Shown: in pieces, positions 11,807 through 24,377 of the stretch | How the letters are laid out: the number at the start of each line of letters is the position of its first letter | How positions within the stretch are numbered: the first letter of the stretch is position 1 | Source: Psilocybe azurescens | Lineage: Eukaryota; Basidiomycota; Agaricomycetes; Agaricales; Agrocybaceae | Assembly: GCA_023853785.1 (NCBI GenBank) | Contig: JAJIRX010000708.1 | Coordinates: 467,487-531,486 of the forward strand | Reading direction: 5' to 3' | DNA: 64,000 nt | Program-made: the position numbers and the translations under genes | The notes under the pieces: model-generated | Database searches by the model: none | Told to the model about the DNA's origin: nothing | Seen by the model: the letters and a program-made list of their open reading frames with translations, nothing else

Positions 11807-13517
11807 TCAGCGAAGTTCGTCATCGGTCGCGGCTACCGGATTGGTATATGCTCTTGCGAGTTTTCTCGTCTTCTCTTGCAGGCAAAACCAGCGGACGCGC
11901 AAGCGGTTCATTAACAGAGGTTCGGCGCACCATAATACTCGATTGGGGATTGTACGCTGATGGGGAGACTGTCCCCGCCGACGGCGCAGCTGCGGAGCTA
12001 TCGAGGAACATCTCCGCGCTAGAAGACGAATGATCACCGATCGTTGACGACGCACCTCCACCGATGTTTGAAGTCGAGTCCTGCCGAAAAAATTCGTTGG
12101 GTCTTCTGATCCGGGGCGCAGACGCTCGCCCAGAATGAGCGTCTGCGCGTGGTAGTTTTTTGGCTGGGTCTCGGCGGCTGTATGTTGGGAAGATGATGTA
12201 GATGATGTCGGCTCGGGGCGGTTGAACGGAGATGTGATGACAGAGAGCGAGAGCGGGGAACTCTTCAGGGTCGCAGCTGTTGATGATGGTGACGTTTCTG
12301 CGCGGTGGCGGGGGAGAGATGATGGGTTATTGTGCAGCCCAGAAGACATCGAGCCAGCAGATGTGGTTGGGACGTTTACGGATTGATGCTGTTGGTGGCG
12401 CGTCGGCGACTGAGCTCCTTCAGGCTTCATGTAACGGCTTGAAGCAAGGGGTGTAGTCTCCATATGTTGAGAGTATGGCTGCTGTTGTTGCGGAGGTTGC
12501 GGTGGGGGCATCAACGTCGGGTAACCCATTGGATTTGACGTCCCAGGTGTGTACGCCTGCACTGCCTCTCCTGCTACCCCTGGCATGGCCGGCTGGACGC
12601 CCATTTGGTAATATGGCTGACTGGGCGTGGGCGCAGCCGCAGCCGGAATAAATCTCTGCACGAGAGCCGCCAGCTGCTCGAATCGCGCTTTCAGCTCGTC
12701 AAACTCAGCTTTGGTCGCATATTTCTCCCTAATAGATGAGCTTCTAAGGTAAACGGATCGTTAGGAGGCATACTAAAAAGCTTACACTGGTTCGACGATA
12801 TGCCACTGACAACCTGCCTCTTCTCCTCGGCGCGTACATGGCGCGCACGGTTGTGTCCTATTGATTAACAGAAAGCCTGTCAGCCATAGGGGGTACGCGC
12901 CGCAATCTGTCAGCCTACCTATCGCATTTGATTTTGCGCCTTTTGCATTCTAATGTCATTGAACCAGACCGCGTGATGTATATCATCACAAGGGCAAAGG
13001 ATGACAGGTGATGGATGATGATGGGGTTGAGGTTCAAGGACGGACGGGGAATGTGATGGAACAAAAAAGGTCAGGCGAAATCGATAAGAGAACCGTGAAT
13101 AGAGCCAATAGTGAGCATTAATGGAGCGACACGTATTACGAAGGGCTGAATGTAATCACCGGTGCAACTCAAGGCCTGTCTTCGCCGCTTCTTCTTGGGC
13201 GGACCGCGCTGATCCAAATCATCGACGTCCGAGTCACCAACGCTATACAGTGTGTCTCGCGGGGCAGCGGAACCCATGCTATGGGATGCTCCGGAGTCGA
13301 GCTGGCTCAGGTGGGCATGGAAATGAGAGGGAGGGTACGCGTAAGCCGACGGGTCGGTGGACATGTGCTGGGAGGAGGGTGGGAGGTAGGGATGGAGCTG
13401 TCGTATTGACGGAAGAGACGTCTGGCCCTGCTGGCCTTGCGAGCCCATTGACAGCTCCCCTGAAGGCGAACCACGGCGCCGTTTGTGACTACCAGGAGGG
13501 GTCCTGGAGTTATCCAT
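11807..13517 (-). CDS. Zn(II)2Cys6 transcription factor
   Basis: Four exons, complement(11807..12728, 12786..12857, 12919..12949, 13160..13517); introns of 57, 61 and 210 bp all fit in phase. The binuclear zinc cluster is assembled across three exons: cysteines at about residues 118, 121, 128, 134, 137 and 146 (C-x2-C-x6-C-x5-C-x2-C-x8-C, core CTECKRRKIKC), preceded by a basic KKKRRR stretch that can serve as nuclear signal. A short helical linker (EKYATKAEFDELKARFEQL) follows, then a Pro/Gln/Ser-rich region. From about nt 12087 the literal frame turns Arg-rich; one extra base in the T-run 12087-12092 gives instead a Ser-rich tail ending near 11820, more like a real activation region. It binds DNA in the nucleus; target genes are unknown. 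The 31-bp exon inside the zinc cluster is a strong check on the model. Confidence 0.85.
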
Positions 13518-14662
13518 ACCGTGTCGAGGAGACGGAGGTCAACGTTGACCCAAGTGCAGGCAGTGAAAGCGAAGGATTAGGCTGGGAGTGGGCATGAGAC
13601 TAACCGAGTCCTGGAAGGATGTTGAGCGACTCTTATGGAGTTGAATTAGTTGGCGGGTTGAGACATCTCGTGCCTACCCTTTCCGAAAAGGTACGAAACG
13701 AAGACCAAGAAGGTTTAGTTTCACTGGTCGCGCTATGTAGAAATTCCGGCATGCCAGGATCGTTTTTGAACGTGATCCATTTGCAGTAACCGTAACAAGA
13801 ATCCCGGTGATACAGCGAATTACGGACTAATTCTGCGCTTGGCGATTACCGATACATTTCAATCAAAAGGCAGAGTTTCACCCGACATATGACATTTGGA
13901 GGCGAGCTATTTTAGGCTCGCACTTGCGCCATATTCCCATCTTTATCGGGCTTCAGCTTCTTGGTTTTAAACATATTTGAGAGCCAGTGTGCATCATGGG
14001 AACAGGCAGCATGAAAAGAATCACTACCAACCAGCACCGAACTGTTGTCAAAATAACGTTGAAATCTGTTTTTGGACGTCGTGCCGTAACCGGATGTTCC
14101 GTGTTATGTCCGGTATTCCGCATTCATCCAGTATTATTTGCCAAACTTCGAGGACAGGGGAGACAGAAGTTATTTATCTATATACAACGGGGATGTCGAA
14201 ACGATGTTGTGTCCTCACTCTGTCTTTACATCAAGTGCCCTATAAAATTTATGCAAGCTATGCGGAGATCCGGACAAGTTTATTACACGATGTGAAATTA
14301 TTGTCCCACTAAGACGAAGATTGTACCTCGAAGCGGTGAAGCATGCAACGTATTCACGGCATGCTGGCGTAGGCTGGCGTTGACTATGAGTATAAAAAAT
14401 AAATGTCCTCGTTTCTAGTGGCGCGAGAGGGTAAATTCAACCTCATTCCGGACTTTGACCCGTTGTTAAGGATGTCAAGTGCACAGAATTTGACGTTTTA
14501 CGAATGAGGTCTTGTAGTGCTCGGCATCTGCGTTCCGAGTTATGGTAAGAGTTAGATTCTTCTTCTAATACTTTACTCTTGTTGGACTGGCATAAATCTC
14601 AGCTATACCATCGAAAAACCAGCAACCGAGTTGAAGATGATCTTATTTTGGACTAACAGACG

Positions 14663-14944
14663 TCACAGCTCCGAAATAAATGGAAGGCTCTTAATGATAG
14701 TTGACCACGCCTTGTCCACGAGTTCAGTCACCTCATAGATGAGGGCTGCCTCGAGGTTCGGGGTTGTAGTAAACGGACAATTAAATACTTTATGGCCGTG
14801 ATAACTCATCGGCGATCCCTCCTCGCCTTCTCCTCGCCGCACATACTCACATACAGAACTAAATATGTCCATCAAACTGGCTATCTCCGTATAAACAGTA
14901 CTATAACTATTCAACCTTTTACGGCGTCGTAGATGCTTGATCAA
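14663..14944 (-). other. Unidentified open frame, possible exon
   Basis: Ninety-three open codons. The first part (HLRRRKRLNSYSTVYTEIAS) reaches a good GTATGTGAG donor after MDIFSS, so it may be an exon with a downstream partner that I could not place. No domain is recognised. Confidence 0.2.
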
Positions 14945-16597
14945 ATGATCCTGTTCGCAGAGTGGAATCTGACATTCACTACAAATTCGATGCCTCTAAA
15001 AGCCCAATTGCTCCAGAGCCACTACGACAGACGATCTGTATAACTTACTCTGAAACCCTGGTATCTCGTATTCCAGGACCAAACTGCGTGCACCCTCGGC
15101 ACATCCTCCCAGGCCTTTCAGAAAGGGAAGGCACAAGCCAGATGACGTCTGTATTAAGCCAGGCACATCAGTGTGGCCGTGACCACATTCCGGAAATATC
15201 AGAAAGTATAGCCGACGTCCTTCACATTTCTATCTTAACATGCGAACATTGTATGAGATTGGGTACACTGGATCTTGGATAAAGGCGACGCCCTAGAACC
15301 TCCTTGAACGCTTACACTGATTGACATCCTTACACGACTATACAGGCAGTGGATCATATCTCCGTTCGTTATCCATCGATATCAGCGACTGAGCGCTTGA
15401 TTGGATGACTAAGGTGAGCAAGGATCTACCATAACTTACAGATTTACGGGAACAACGGCTGGCAACGGCATCAAAATAGACATAACATATCGCCTCGGAA
15501 TCTCGTTGAAACTTATGGTAAAGATAGCAGTTATAATTCTCGGGTGATAAAATAAGAAAGCAGACAGGAAAAGATAACTGATCATTTAGTTCGAAGACTA
15601 CAGGAAACGATATTGAAATGTACCCAATTCTGATTAGCCACTCTATCAGTGAGAATAAACGATGAACGGCATGCCCAGAACTGGTGCCCCGCAGGCCTAT
15701 CTTCTCGTTCTGCCAAAATACAAACGCTCCCTCGATGTGAAGCATTGCGATAAAATGGACTCACGAGGTGACTGTAAGGAAATAGAATTTGAAATTTGAG
15801 CTCCGAATATATACCTGCGTACATGGTCCGTGCGCGCTAATGCCTACAAAACGAGAAACCGAAATTGATGGGTCCCTACGAAAGTTCACCTCGTGGGAAG
15901 ATATTTGGGCTGCTTGCTGAATCGCTACAGCGGGAAGCTTGACTTATATTGCGAGGGAGAACAATTTCTTTCACCTAAGATCACACTGGAAATTTCAGTA
16001 CCAGGGGTGGCCCGTATGGAAGATACAATTAGTACCATATTCCTGGGATAATTTTATGGATTTGAATACATGAATTTTACCATTCCATGGCACCGTTTTT
16101 GAAATTAAAGAACTTCCTCCAATCTTATGCATATGAACCCTAACATTAATGAATTCATAACCGAACAACACGCTGTCTAACAGCGTGAGGACATGGCTTT
16201 AGTGGCTCGGTTTCGTTAGTTAGTCGACATATTTAATTGAGCATACATCCAGACTGCATCCAGTACGTCCAGACCTCGGAATATATATATCACTATCGTC
16301 CATGGTTACCAAATAAGTTGATTATATCAGGTCACATCCTCGGAACAGGGGCTTAACTTTGAATGTTCAATAATTCACGATGGCCATAGAACTGGCTTAT
16401 GGAAACAATATACATCGCAAATTTAGCTCAACCGCAGATATATCGGCATTCGCGAGATATTCCTGGCATCCTGCCACTTCGCGTACTCACCACTTATAAA
16501 TTTTGAACGACGTCTGCATCTACCCAAACTCCGGCACTAACATGAGTCCAAGAGCAGAGAAGAGATGGCATATTAATTACCATCCCACGTCGCCCAT

Positions 16598-16804
16598 TTG
16601 AGTGCACTTTCGTTATGTTTAATCCCAATGCCGAGCGGCTGTTGTTGGGCAGTCGCGCCACTAGGCACGTATAATATCGTCAAGACTTCCCAGTGCAGGA
16701 TGAGGACCAGCCAGGACCTCTGTATCGCCGTCCGTCCGTCCACAAACAATGGCGGTCAAGAGTGGACTTTCGGCGCTCACGGTGATAGAATTACTTGTAC
16801 ATAG
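16598..16804 (+). pseudogene. Possible ricin-B-type lectin fragment
   Basis: The frame contains LGTYNIVKT, a cysteine-bearing middle, then NNGGQEWTFGAHGD. The GTY-start and the Q-x-W near the end of a 35-40 residue unit recall one beta-trefoil repeat of fungal ricin-B lectins. There is no ATG in a good place, no flanking repeats of the fold, and a stop follows at once. If right, it is a one-repeat relic; the resemblance may be chance. Confidence 0.25.
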
Positions 16805-17595
16805 AACAGTAAATTGCAGTCTTAACTAACGTGTATAATTACTCGGTGGTAAGCTGTAGCGCAACGTAGTGAAATAGAACGTGGGCGTTCCATTTTAATT
16901 TGAACAGACATCCCAAAAGGCAGCTTCGAAAATGGGATAGCAGGTTTCCCAACGATCCCAGGATTCTTATCGCGTATCAATGTTCTGTCCTTATTATTCT
17001 CGTGTGAGATGAGGGCCTAAAACACGAAGATCATTTATACTTTGCTGTCAAGGAGTTTATTGGGACTCCAATCACTCCATAAACCACTAATGCCGCCTCC
17101 TAAAAGCAGTGTCCATGGCATGCTTTTAGCCCGTTTGAAGGTGTTTTGTGGCGAGGATTCGCGATTATATTTGCAGTCAACTGTGGATCAACGGCGGGAA
17201 GGGGTAGCACTAGTGGTAGTGGCATCGGCCATCAATACAAAAGTTAACAAAGTCCAAGCAGATAGATCTGCCCGAATATCGCGCGATTAATTGTTTCATG
17301 ATGGTATACAGAAGGCCCTACCCGGTGCGTTAAATTGAAGAACGACGTCGTGAATGGCAGGATTCTACCGCTTACACGAACGTTGGCCTTATCGCTCCAT
17401 TTTTGGTCCGCTATATCGAGATGCATCGTTTCTATACCATTGATTTTCAGCATGCAGCTCAGAGCCAGGATACGACAGTGTCCACCGCATTGTATTATCT
17501 CAGGGAATGAATGAAGCAAATGGGGCAGGGGCGCCGACTGCGTAGGCTCATGAGTCAGATCATGCATTTACCGGGTGGTCGAGGTTGGTTGATCG

Positions 17596-17820
17596 TTTCT
17601 CCTGTTCATTGATGCCTGGCAATGCTTCAGCCTTCTTTCCAGCTCACTCTTCATATTACGCAGAAATCTCGGTGTATGGACAGAAGTTGAGAGGCTTGCG
17701 AAGGAAGTCGGGCATGAAGTGGAAGAATGGTTCAGGCCGGAGCTTTACCCAGTACCAGACCCAGCGAGCAACTGTGTGTCATTATCACGCGCTCTGTTGC
17801 ACTTGATATCTGAGAGCTGA
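17596..17820 (+). other. Coding-like open stretch, unidentified
   Basis: Seventy-four open codons without a start, with natural-looking composition (TEVERLAKEVGHEVEEWF, then RPELYPVPDPASN). It is bounded by in-frame stops on both sides. It could be an exon of a decayed enzyme gene; I do not recognise the family. Confidence 0.2.
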
Positions 17821-20800
17821 CGTAGCCTGGTCGTGATGGAAGAGTCCCAAGTTAAGTACTCAAGAGACTATGTTAAGGCTAGAATCTATTATCTTGAGGC
17901 GTGACTCTCATCATTCACTCCAGTCCGAGTCCCACAGCAATGTAAACCAGATTCTATAGGCTATACACTGCACCCTCCCCTGGACATTGATAACCTACGA
18001 GATTATATAGAATCAACGGTCTGAGGCTTCGTACCCCAGTATCTATATATATTTCATACATTGGGTCGTCCGACCAAAGCCTGGACTGTATCCGAGTCGA
18101 TTAACTCGGTGATTTAGATAACAACTCAATAAGGTGTCATGTCCAAATCTGCATATGACTATTAGTATCACTGGTGACTGATGATGATATGCATCCGGAT
18201 CTCGAGAGCCTTATTTAGTACGAGTTCAACCTTATCATCCCCAAGAGTATGTTGGTTGAATTTAGTGATTGTTCCTTTTAGCTGGCTGAACACCGCGAGC
18301 CGTTCCTTAGTTCTGATATTCATCCTCGAGGCTGGAGGTGAAGGTACAGTCGAGCAGGTGACCTATCTCACTACGTACCCAGATATCAAGGACATTTTTC
18401 CAGCTGATCCACGCAGGGTACGAGCGGTGGATATGTGTGGCCATAGCCATTGTGCGCATGACTGAGATGGAGGTATTTTTGATGACAGCCCACAGATGGA
18501 GCCATCGTAAGCTCTCGGGCTCATCTACGACCCGATGATAGCAATAAATCCGTGCCCAGTGCCTGTTATGGAAGCTGTAATGACCCAAACACGTCCAGCT
18601 GAAGCCGGAGTGTCGAATTATGATAAAAGGAAGTGTCTTTGAAGTGAATATCGTTATGATGGGTTTACGAAAACACACGCTGTAGAGGCCTGTTAAGCAG
18701 CTCCAAGCAATGTGCTGTGCGCCACTATCATTTGCACTGGAAGTCCTTCTGTTCATGTCGCAGAAATAGAAAGAGGAGACCAGCAACTAAATTTTCTATG
18801 AAGATGTCATGGATCACCTGGGAAGATTAAACAATCCGCAGTACGGGCGCTCAACATGAAGCATCATACTTTTAGACATCATATAGACTACGCTTGGAAC
18901 TTGAAATTAGAACCCTGTGATCAACTACCTATCCAGTCGTTCTTCTTATTCACCGTGTTCACATTCAAGGGCGGCGAGGCCAGCGGCATGCTCCAGTAGA
19001 AGCTACTAGTAGGATAGCAATAATCCCCGTGATTTATAATTGGACCGACATCGCCACCTCGCTGCGGACGCGTGTTTCATGGAAAGAGATGTACCGTAAA
19101 CGCATAAATAAACCCTGCTGCTATGCCTGAACTGTACGGGTTTGACACCGTACCATCGAGGCTGATTCAGGAGGGATACGCCAGATGTATGGGACAGCTT
19201 TAACGCTTGTGGACTTGCCTTTCTTTCTCGGTCTGAAGAGAATCTTTTCAAGGTTTAAGATCTACATATGGTAAAAAGAAACTTAGGCAACCTTCAAAAT
19301 AAGTCCGAACTGACATTCAAATTATACCCAGCACGAGATATAGATATTACACAGGCATTGCCGCAGATGACTGTTGCTCAACGAAAGCCGTAAAGGCAGC
19401 TTATTCCATCTACGGCCTCGTTAGTTACAATGCCGGCCGCGTTGGTCAACTACCAGGTACGTTATTTATTTATCCAGCAGAAGACTGTAGCACTAAGATT
19501 TTTTTGAATTTGATAGGGGTTTCTAATTCTTCGGCATTGCCGCCATCAACTTGTGCCGTTGAAAATGCCGATCCCACTGAGAACCACACAAGGGCGGCCG
19601 TTGGCACCGCCAGTCCACAATGGTCAATCTAGCAGCATGAGAGGCTTGCGATCCCTTTTGTCACATATTCAACTGGTATTTGACTGAATTTTTATTAGCG
19701 TAGGAAAGATTTAAGGTAATTTCGGTAGCATTTGAGTGCGTATCGATTTCTCCCTCATTCGTAGGTGCTCGGACCGTGTTCGCGGGTACTATCACAAATA
19801 TATAAGGCTTCCAGGAGATCCCTTTCCATTTTAAATCAATGAATTCTGACAGAAAATTTCATAAAGAAAGAATAGGCGAGCTTCTCGAGAAAATCATGAC
19901 AAGTGTCTGTACCCGGAAGATTGACAACGGACAATTGGCGCTGAGAATTGTCCGACATCTTCATGTCACGGTACACTGGCGTACACACATAATAGAATGC
20001 TCGTCGACGGTCGGTCCGGACAAGTAGATACCGCGCTCCTGTGGCGGATGGCTGGTTGGCTGTCGAACGTCAGCTGGCGGCGATGTTGGCTGTCTATCAG
20101 GATTTAAAAAACTTCCAGGCACTTGTTAATACGGGACCAAGAGAAAAAGCGATGAGAAAGACGCGTTTATCGCTCCTTCTCTGCTTAAGAGACGTCTGAC
20201 TATATGATTCTGATTCCTCTCTAAAGCTTGAGCTTGCAAGTAGACTCGCCTTCTATTCCATCTAGCATGCAATAGTAGTACTGCTTACTCACATTAGTGT
20301 TAGATCTAGTAGCGTGCCGTGTCCTGGCTGCGTCGGCTTCAGAGTCGCGGGTAATTAGGCTGGAATTATTGGTCTTTTTCCGCTCAAGCACCTAACTAGG
20401 AAGAGAAAGGAATCAATGTAGGGCCGGGTAGTTAGGCCCGGCACACTAGCACGCTGCGCGACTCGAAAATTTATCGCTGGATCTGTATATATCCGTTTGA
20501 ATGCTTTTATTTTCGACGATTCCAGTGGCGCGGCATGACATGGAGTTCGATCTGATCCTGCCATGGATTACATAGTATCGAGTGCTATTTAGACGCAATG
20601 GGGGCGATGATTCGCGGATCCTTTAATTTTTTTTATTCTGACATGAGAAAGACTTTGAACCGAAGTGCATGGTTATTTCAAATTTCATCTCTGCGTGAGG
20701 AGAAATCACGTTCCAATGACGTCGTATCTGTATTCTTGAAGAAAAGATGTCAGACTCTTCACTCGTGGCAAAATTATAGTGCGAACCCACTGCCCATTAG

Positions 20801-22772
20801 CGACTACGTACTTGTTTCGATTTTTTTTTTCAAGGGCCTGTATCGCAAACGTCTCTTTCTTCACGATTCGGACCGGTCGGCGGCCATGTTCGCGTTCGAT
20901 GTATATGTAGCAGGCAATCCCTTCCCTGAGCATTACTTTTCTTCACCTCTCGGACCGGTGATACTCGACGGCTAGCAGCTATTCAGATCTACCAATTCTT
21001 GAGAATTTGGTCATCCCGCCCCTCCGAGTCCAAGAAAGAATCGCCAGCGGTGATTCAAGTTTACGAATCTCGCGAAATATGTGGTACCCTGCAACTAGTC
21101 GCTAGTGAGAATATGGGCGCTGAAAATTTATCAATTGACTTGCTATATCTTGAACATGGTTTTTCTTGAACATGGTTTTTTCTCTTCCTGATTCGGGCCG
21201 ATGTTCGACGACGCCTGGTAGTCTGTTACTATTGAATATCATCAGTCTCGTCTTCGTCCCGCTCTTCCGAAGTCAGGGTATTGCCGTGTGCTTAGAGAAT
21301 GAAGTCGAGTCCTAAAATGGTTTTCCTTGGCTACAAAGATGAAAGAAATGAGGGTGCACGTTAGCGCGATTGACGCTGGAGCGCACCGATTCTCGTAATT
21401 TGAACAAATTTCAATCGGATATCTCAAGTATGTTGTCTAGCCTGTATAACACCGAGCGCTGACGTCGGGGCGTTCGGACAGGATTTTACGTAGACAGGTA
21501 ATCATGGCATACCCCGGGGGAGCAAATACCCTGATGACGAGAGCCAAAGAACCGCCTCGCACACAGTCAGTGTGGTTGTAGACCAGTTAATAGGGTAAGG
21601 AGAGCGCGGTCAGAGTAGACGGTTTGAACGGTTTGCATTTCGGTTATGACACGATTTCAAGTCAAAGGATTCCTATCGTCGTCGGACCACAGGATATATA
21701 ACACGTTTAAAGTGAGAAAGAAATACGAAGAATAGCGGGTTGAGTATATATTATAACCTCGTGCGGTGTGTCAATGCTGTATACGCCTGGCTGCAGATAT
21801 CAAGGCGAGCCAAAGAATGGTTTTGCAGATCACTGCAAGTAACAGAGGAGTAACAGCGCAAGGTTATGTGTTATGAAAGACATAGCTTTCTGGGTACTCC
21901 CAAGAAGCCCAATGTGCCAGACATATCTGGGTTCCAAGGCGGCGGGGCATGATAGAACAAGGGACAATTCGTAAATTGTGACGCTCAACGAAAGAAATAA
22001 CGTCGGTGACCTTAGTCTATCGGTTAATGAATGAATAGGCCTGATTTGTCATGATGCGTGCGATGTGAGCTGTGAGTTGTGTCACGATGCTAAGGAGATT
22101 CATATAGGAATGCAATTGTTGCTGTGGGACATTACTGTAGGTGGTATTCCGTGGTATTCATAGCTTATTGTTGTCGTTATAGTTCATTCTCGATAGACAA
22201 AATACAATGTCTAATCATGAAGGAAGTCGACGGTGTGAGAACATCTCACACATTGTCGGTGGGTCAAGAAGCCTGGAGTCAGGGACAGAGCAGAGAGTTG
22301 CGACAGAAGAGAGCAAACCGAGACTTTTCGGGGAGTTGGTGGAGTGACTAGTAGAATGGGAGGGATGTGGTGCTAGCAGCCTGACGTCGCAGATTTGTTC
22401 CAGATTCTTAATAACCGATGGTGCAGAATGTATTATGGGGGAGACTCGAAGCCAGGAAGTTCGCTCTTCTGTGAGGGAGGGGGTGATGGACAGAGGGCAG
22501 GGCTAGGGCTTGAGTCGGGGATAGTCTTAAAATTTCAATGAAAGAGCGGTCAGTTGTGGCTCCGTCCACGTCTGGGCCCCGTTGTGGCCGTTGTGCGTAA
22601 ATAGGAATACGGAACTCGCCGAAGACGAGGGGTACGCTACCCTAACCCTAGGTCTCTTCAGTCCTTGTCTGTTCCCCTCACGATCAACAGCATTCAGTTT
22701 CGCAAAATTCACATAATCTACAATCTGAATCCATAATCTCATCAATATAACGTAGACCATGCATAAAACACC

Positions 22773-23784
22773 ATGGACGAAACCGACCTCATCGCTCCCT
22801 TCAGATCGCATAAAACCCAAACCGTCTCCCACATCCACCCCGGGCACCAAAAAGCAAGGGGGAAGGGGAAAGGCCCGCAGCAACAGCAGCAGCGAGACGA
22901 TGAACCACCGAAGAGCAAAGCCGTGCGCAGACTAGAGCATTTGCTCTCTGGGATGAGGAAGGATAGAATAGATGAGAGGGATCCGAAGGGGGATGTTTCT
23001 GTCTCGGTGCGTCCAATTTCTACATCGTTGCTTAACCTGCAGTTCTTGATTTGCTATGCTTCGATGTGAATACAGCACGAACGCACGACCTCTCTCCTTA
23101 TACACCTCTATGCCACTCGTGCGGACTGATACTATGTGCGCTCAATGCGCCTTATCACGCGTGCCCGCACTGCACCCGACCCCTTCTCTCCTCCTCAACC
23201 TCATCTTCACGCTTGACAACCCGAGAATCACTCATCGCACGCATCGAAGCCGAGCTTGACTCGACACTCGCAACTGAGCATACACAGCGCGAGCAGGCGC
23301 TACAGCAGGCGCGTGTGGAAGCGGGGGCGTTCCCAGTGCTCGGGGGTGGCGCTGGTGGATCACCATCACCCTCGCCGTCACCATCACCTGCGACGCGGAT
23401 GTCGGCTGCATCTGCACCCCCTTCCCGCCAACCGCAGTTCCGACCGCAGTCCCAGACACACAAAGTGATGTCGTTAACATCAAAACTGGCAACTCGCGGC
23501 GCGTAGTTGTGTCCTCGTACACCACCACGCCTGTTGCATCCCGTCCGAGCTCCCGTAACACCAACAGCGCCAACGATTTGGAAGACGGGATGCCTCCACG
23601 CGTCCCTGCTCCCGCACCGCCCTCTCCTGAACCCCGGGCCAGCGCGGAGAGACCATGGCAGAACTTTGTACACGGCTCCGTGACTTACAAGCCTCCCACG
23701 CGGTTGGACGACGAGCAAGGTGCGAGCGGTGCCACATCTTCGTCGAGGCGCAGGCGGGGAACAAGGGGAAAGATAAAAGTATAG
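22773..23784 (+). CDS. TRIP4: TRIP4/Rqt4-type C2HC5 zinc-finger protein
   Basis: Two exons, 22773..23006 and 23076..23784, intron GTGCGT...TACAG of 69 bp. The recognised domain is zf-C2HC5, found in human TRIP4 (ASC-1) and yeast Rqt4, subunits of the complex that splits collided ribosomes in ribosome quality control. All eight ligands can be read across the splice: C-F-C, a His in ARTHDL, C-x2-C, C, and C-x2-C (CHSCGLILCALN, ACPHC). To put them in one frame, one base must be added in the G-run 22988-22992 and one in the AA at 23476-23477. With both, the total becomes exactly 315 codons including the stop. The N-terminal exon is basic and Gln-rich (GKGPQQQQQRDDEPP). The C-terminal part is Ser/Pro-rich and ends in a basic tail (SSSRRRRGTRGKIKV). 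As written, the sequence is frameshifted twice. Confidence 0.75.
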
Positions 23785-24377
23785 TTGGGGACGGCGGCGG
23801 CGGCAGCGGCAGCGGCGCGGGTTCTTGAATTTCGGGCTGTAAGTAGGCTGGTGACGCAGGGCGGCTTGGATAGGATGTGAAATTCCTTCAAAATTACTGA
23901 CAGAGGGCAGACAGGTTCGATCAACATTCGTCATGTGGTGTTCCTGCCACACTCAGCAGCATCTTTCTTACTACAGTAGAAACATAGCACATTGTATTGC
24001 AATGGGGATTCAAGACGTCATAGACAGACAAATAAATTCCAATTATTTCTACTGTGTGTAAATTGTGGGTCAAGAGGGGACGAGACCTAAGTCGTCTCCC
24101 ACATCGATCGTGAATTGGTACTAAGGAAGCGGGTCCTGGTGGTGCGAAAATTGTTACATTTAACTGAGTAATCGATTCGCGGGCAGCTACCTGACTTCAA
24201 GTTATTGGATGAAGCGGCACGAGAATTGGCTTTTTGTCGATGTCGGCCAGCATACTGCTACCTCGGCGGGTCCTGGTCGGACATGGACGGCAGAAACGGA
24301 GGATCGTCCGATGGTCTGTCAGTTTAACACGCACTGCATGCCCTTCCACAAACATGCGGGATCAGGTGTCTGCCGTC
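23785..24377. other. Intergenic, no recognised gene
   Basis: It lies between the convergent 3' ends of the C2HC5 gene and the NACHT gene. It starts with a short GGC/GCA-rich run near 23792-23818. Nothing else is seen. Confidence 0.5.

Larger units (their letters stand above)
13518..22772. other. Gene desert, about 9 kb
   Basis: No complete gene could be built. Short coding-like relics are listed separately (14663-14944, 16598-16804, 17596-17820). Other open frames, such as 18307-18786 minus and 20598-20975 plus, lack motifs. A 15-bp direct repeat (CTTGAACATGGTTTT twice) lies near 21149-21180. I see no long inverted or direct repeats by eye. Ancient, heavily mutated transposon or gene remnants are the likely content. 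Confidence 0.45.

Noticed and set aside
11807..12011. Arg-rich end of the Zn2Cys6 factor as a real basic domain
   Set aside because: It begins exactly at a T-run; the adjacent frame gives a Ser-rich tail of the same composition as upstream, so the Arg-rich text is probably out of frame.
22639..22652. CCTAACCCTAGG resembling telomere repeat
   Set aside because: Less than two units; chance.
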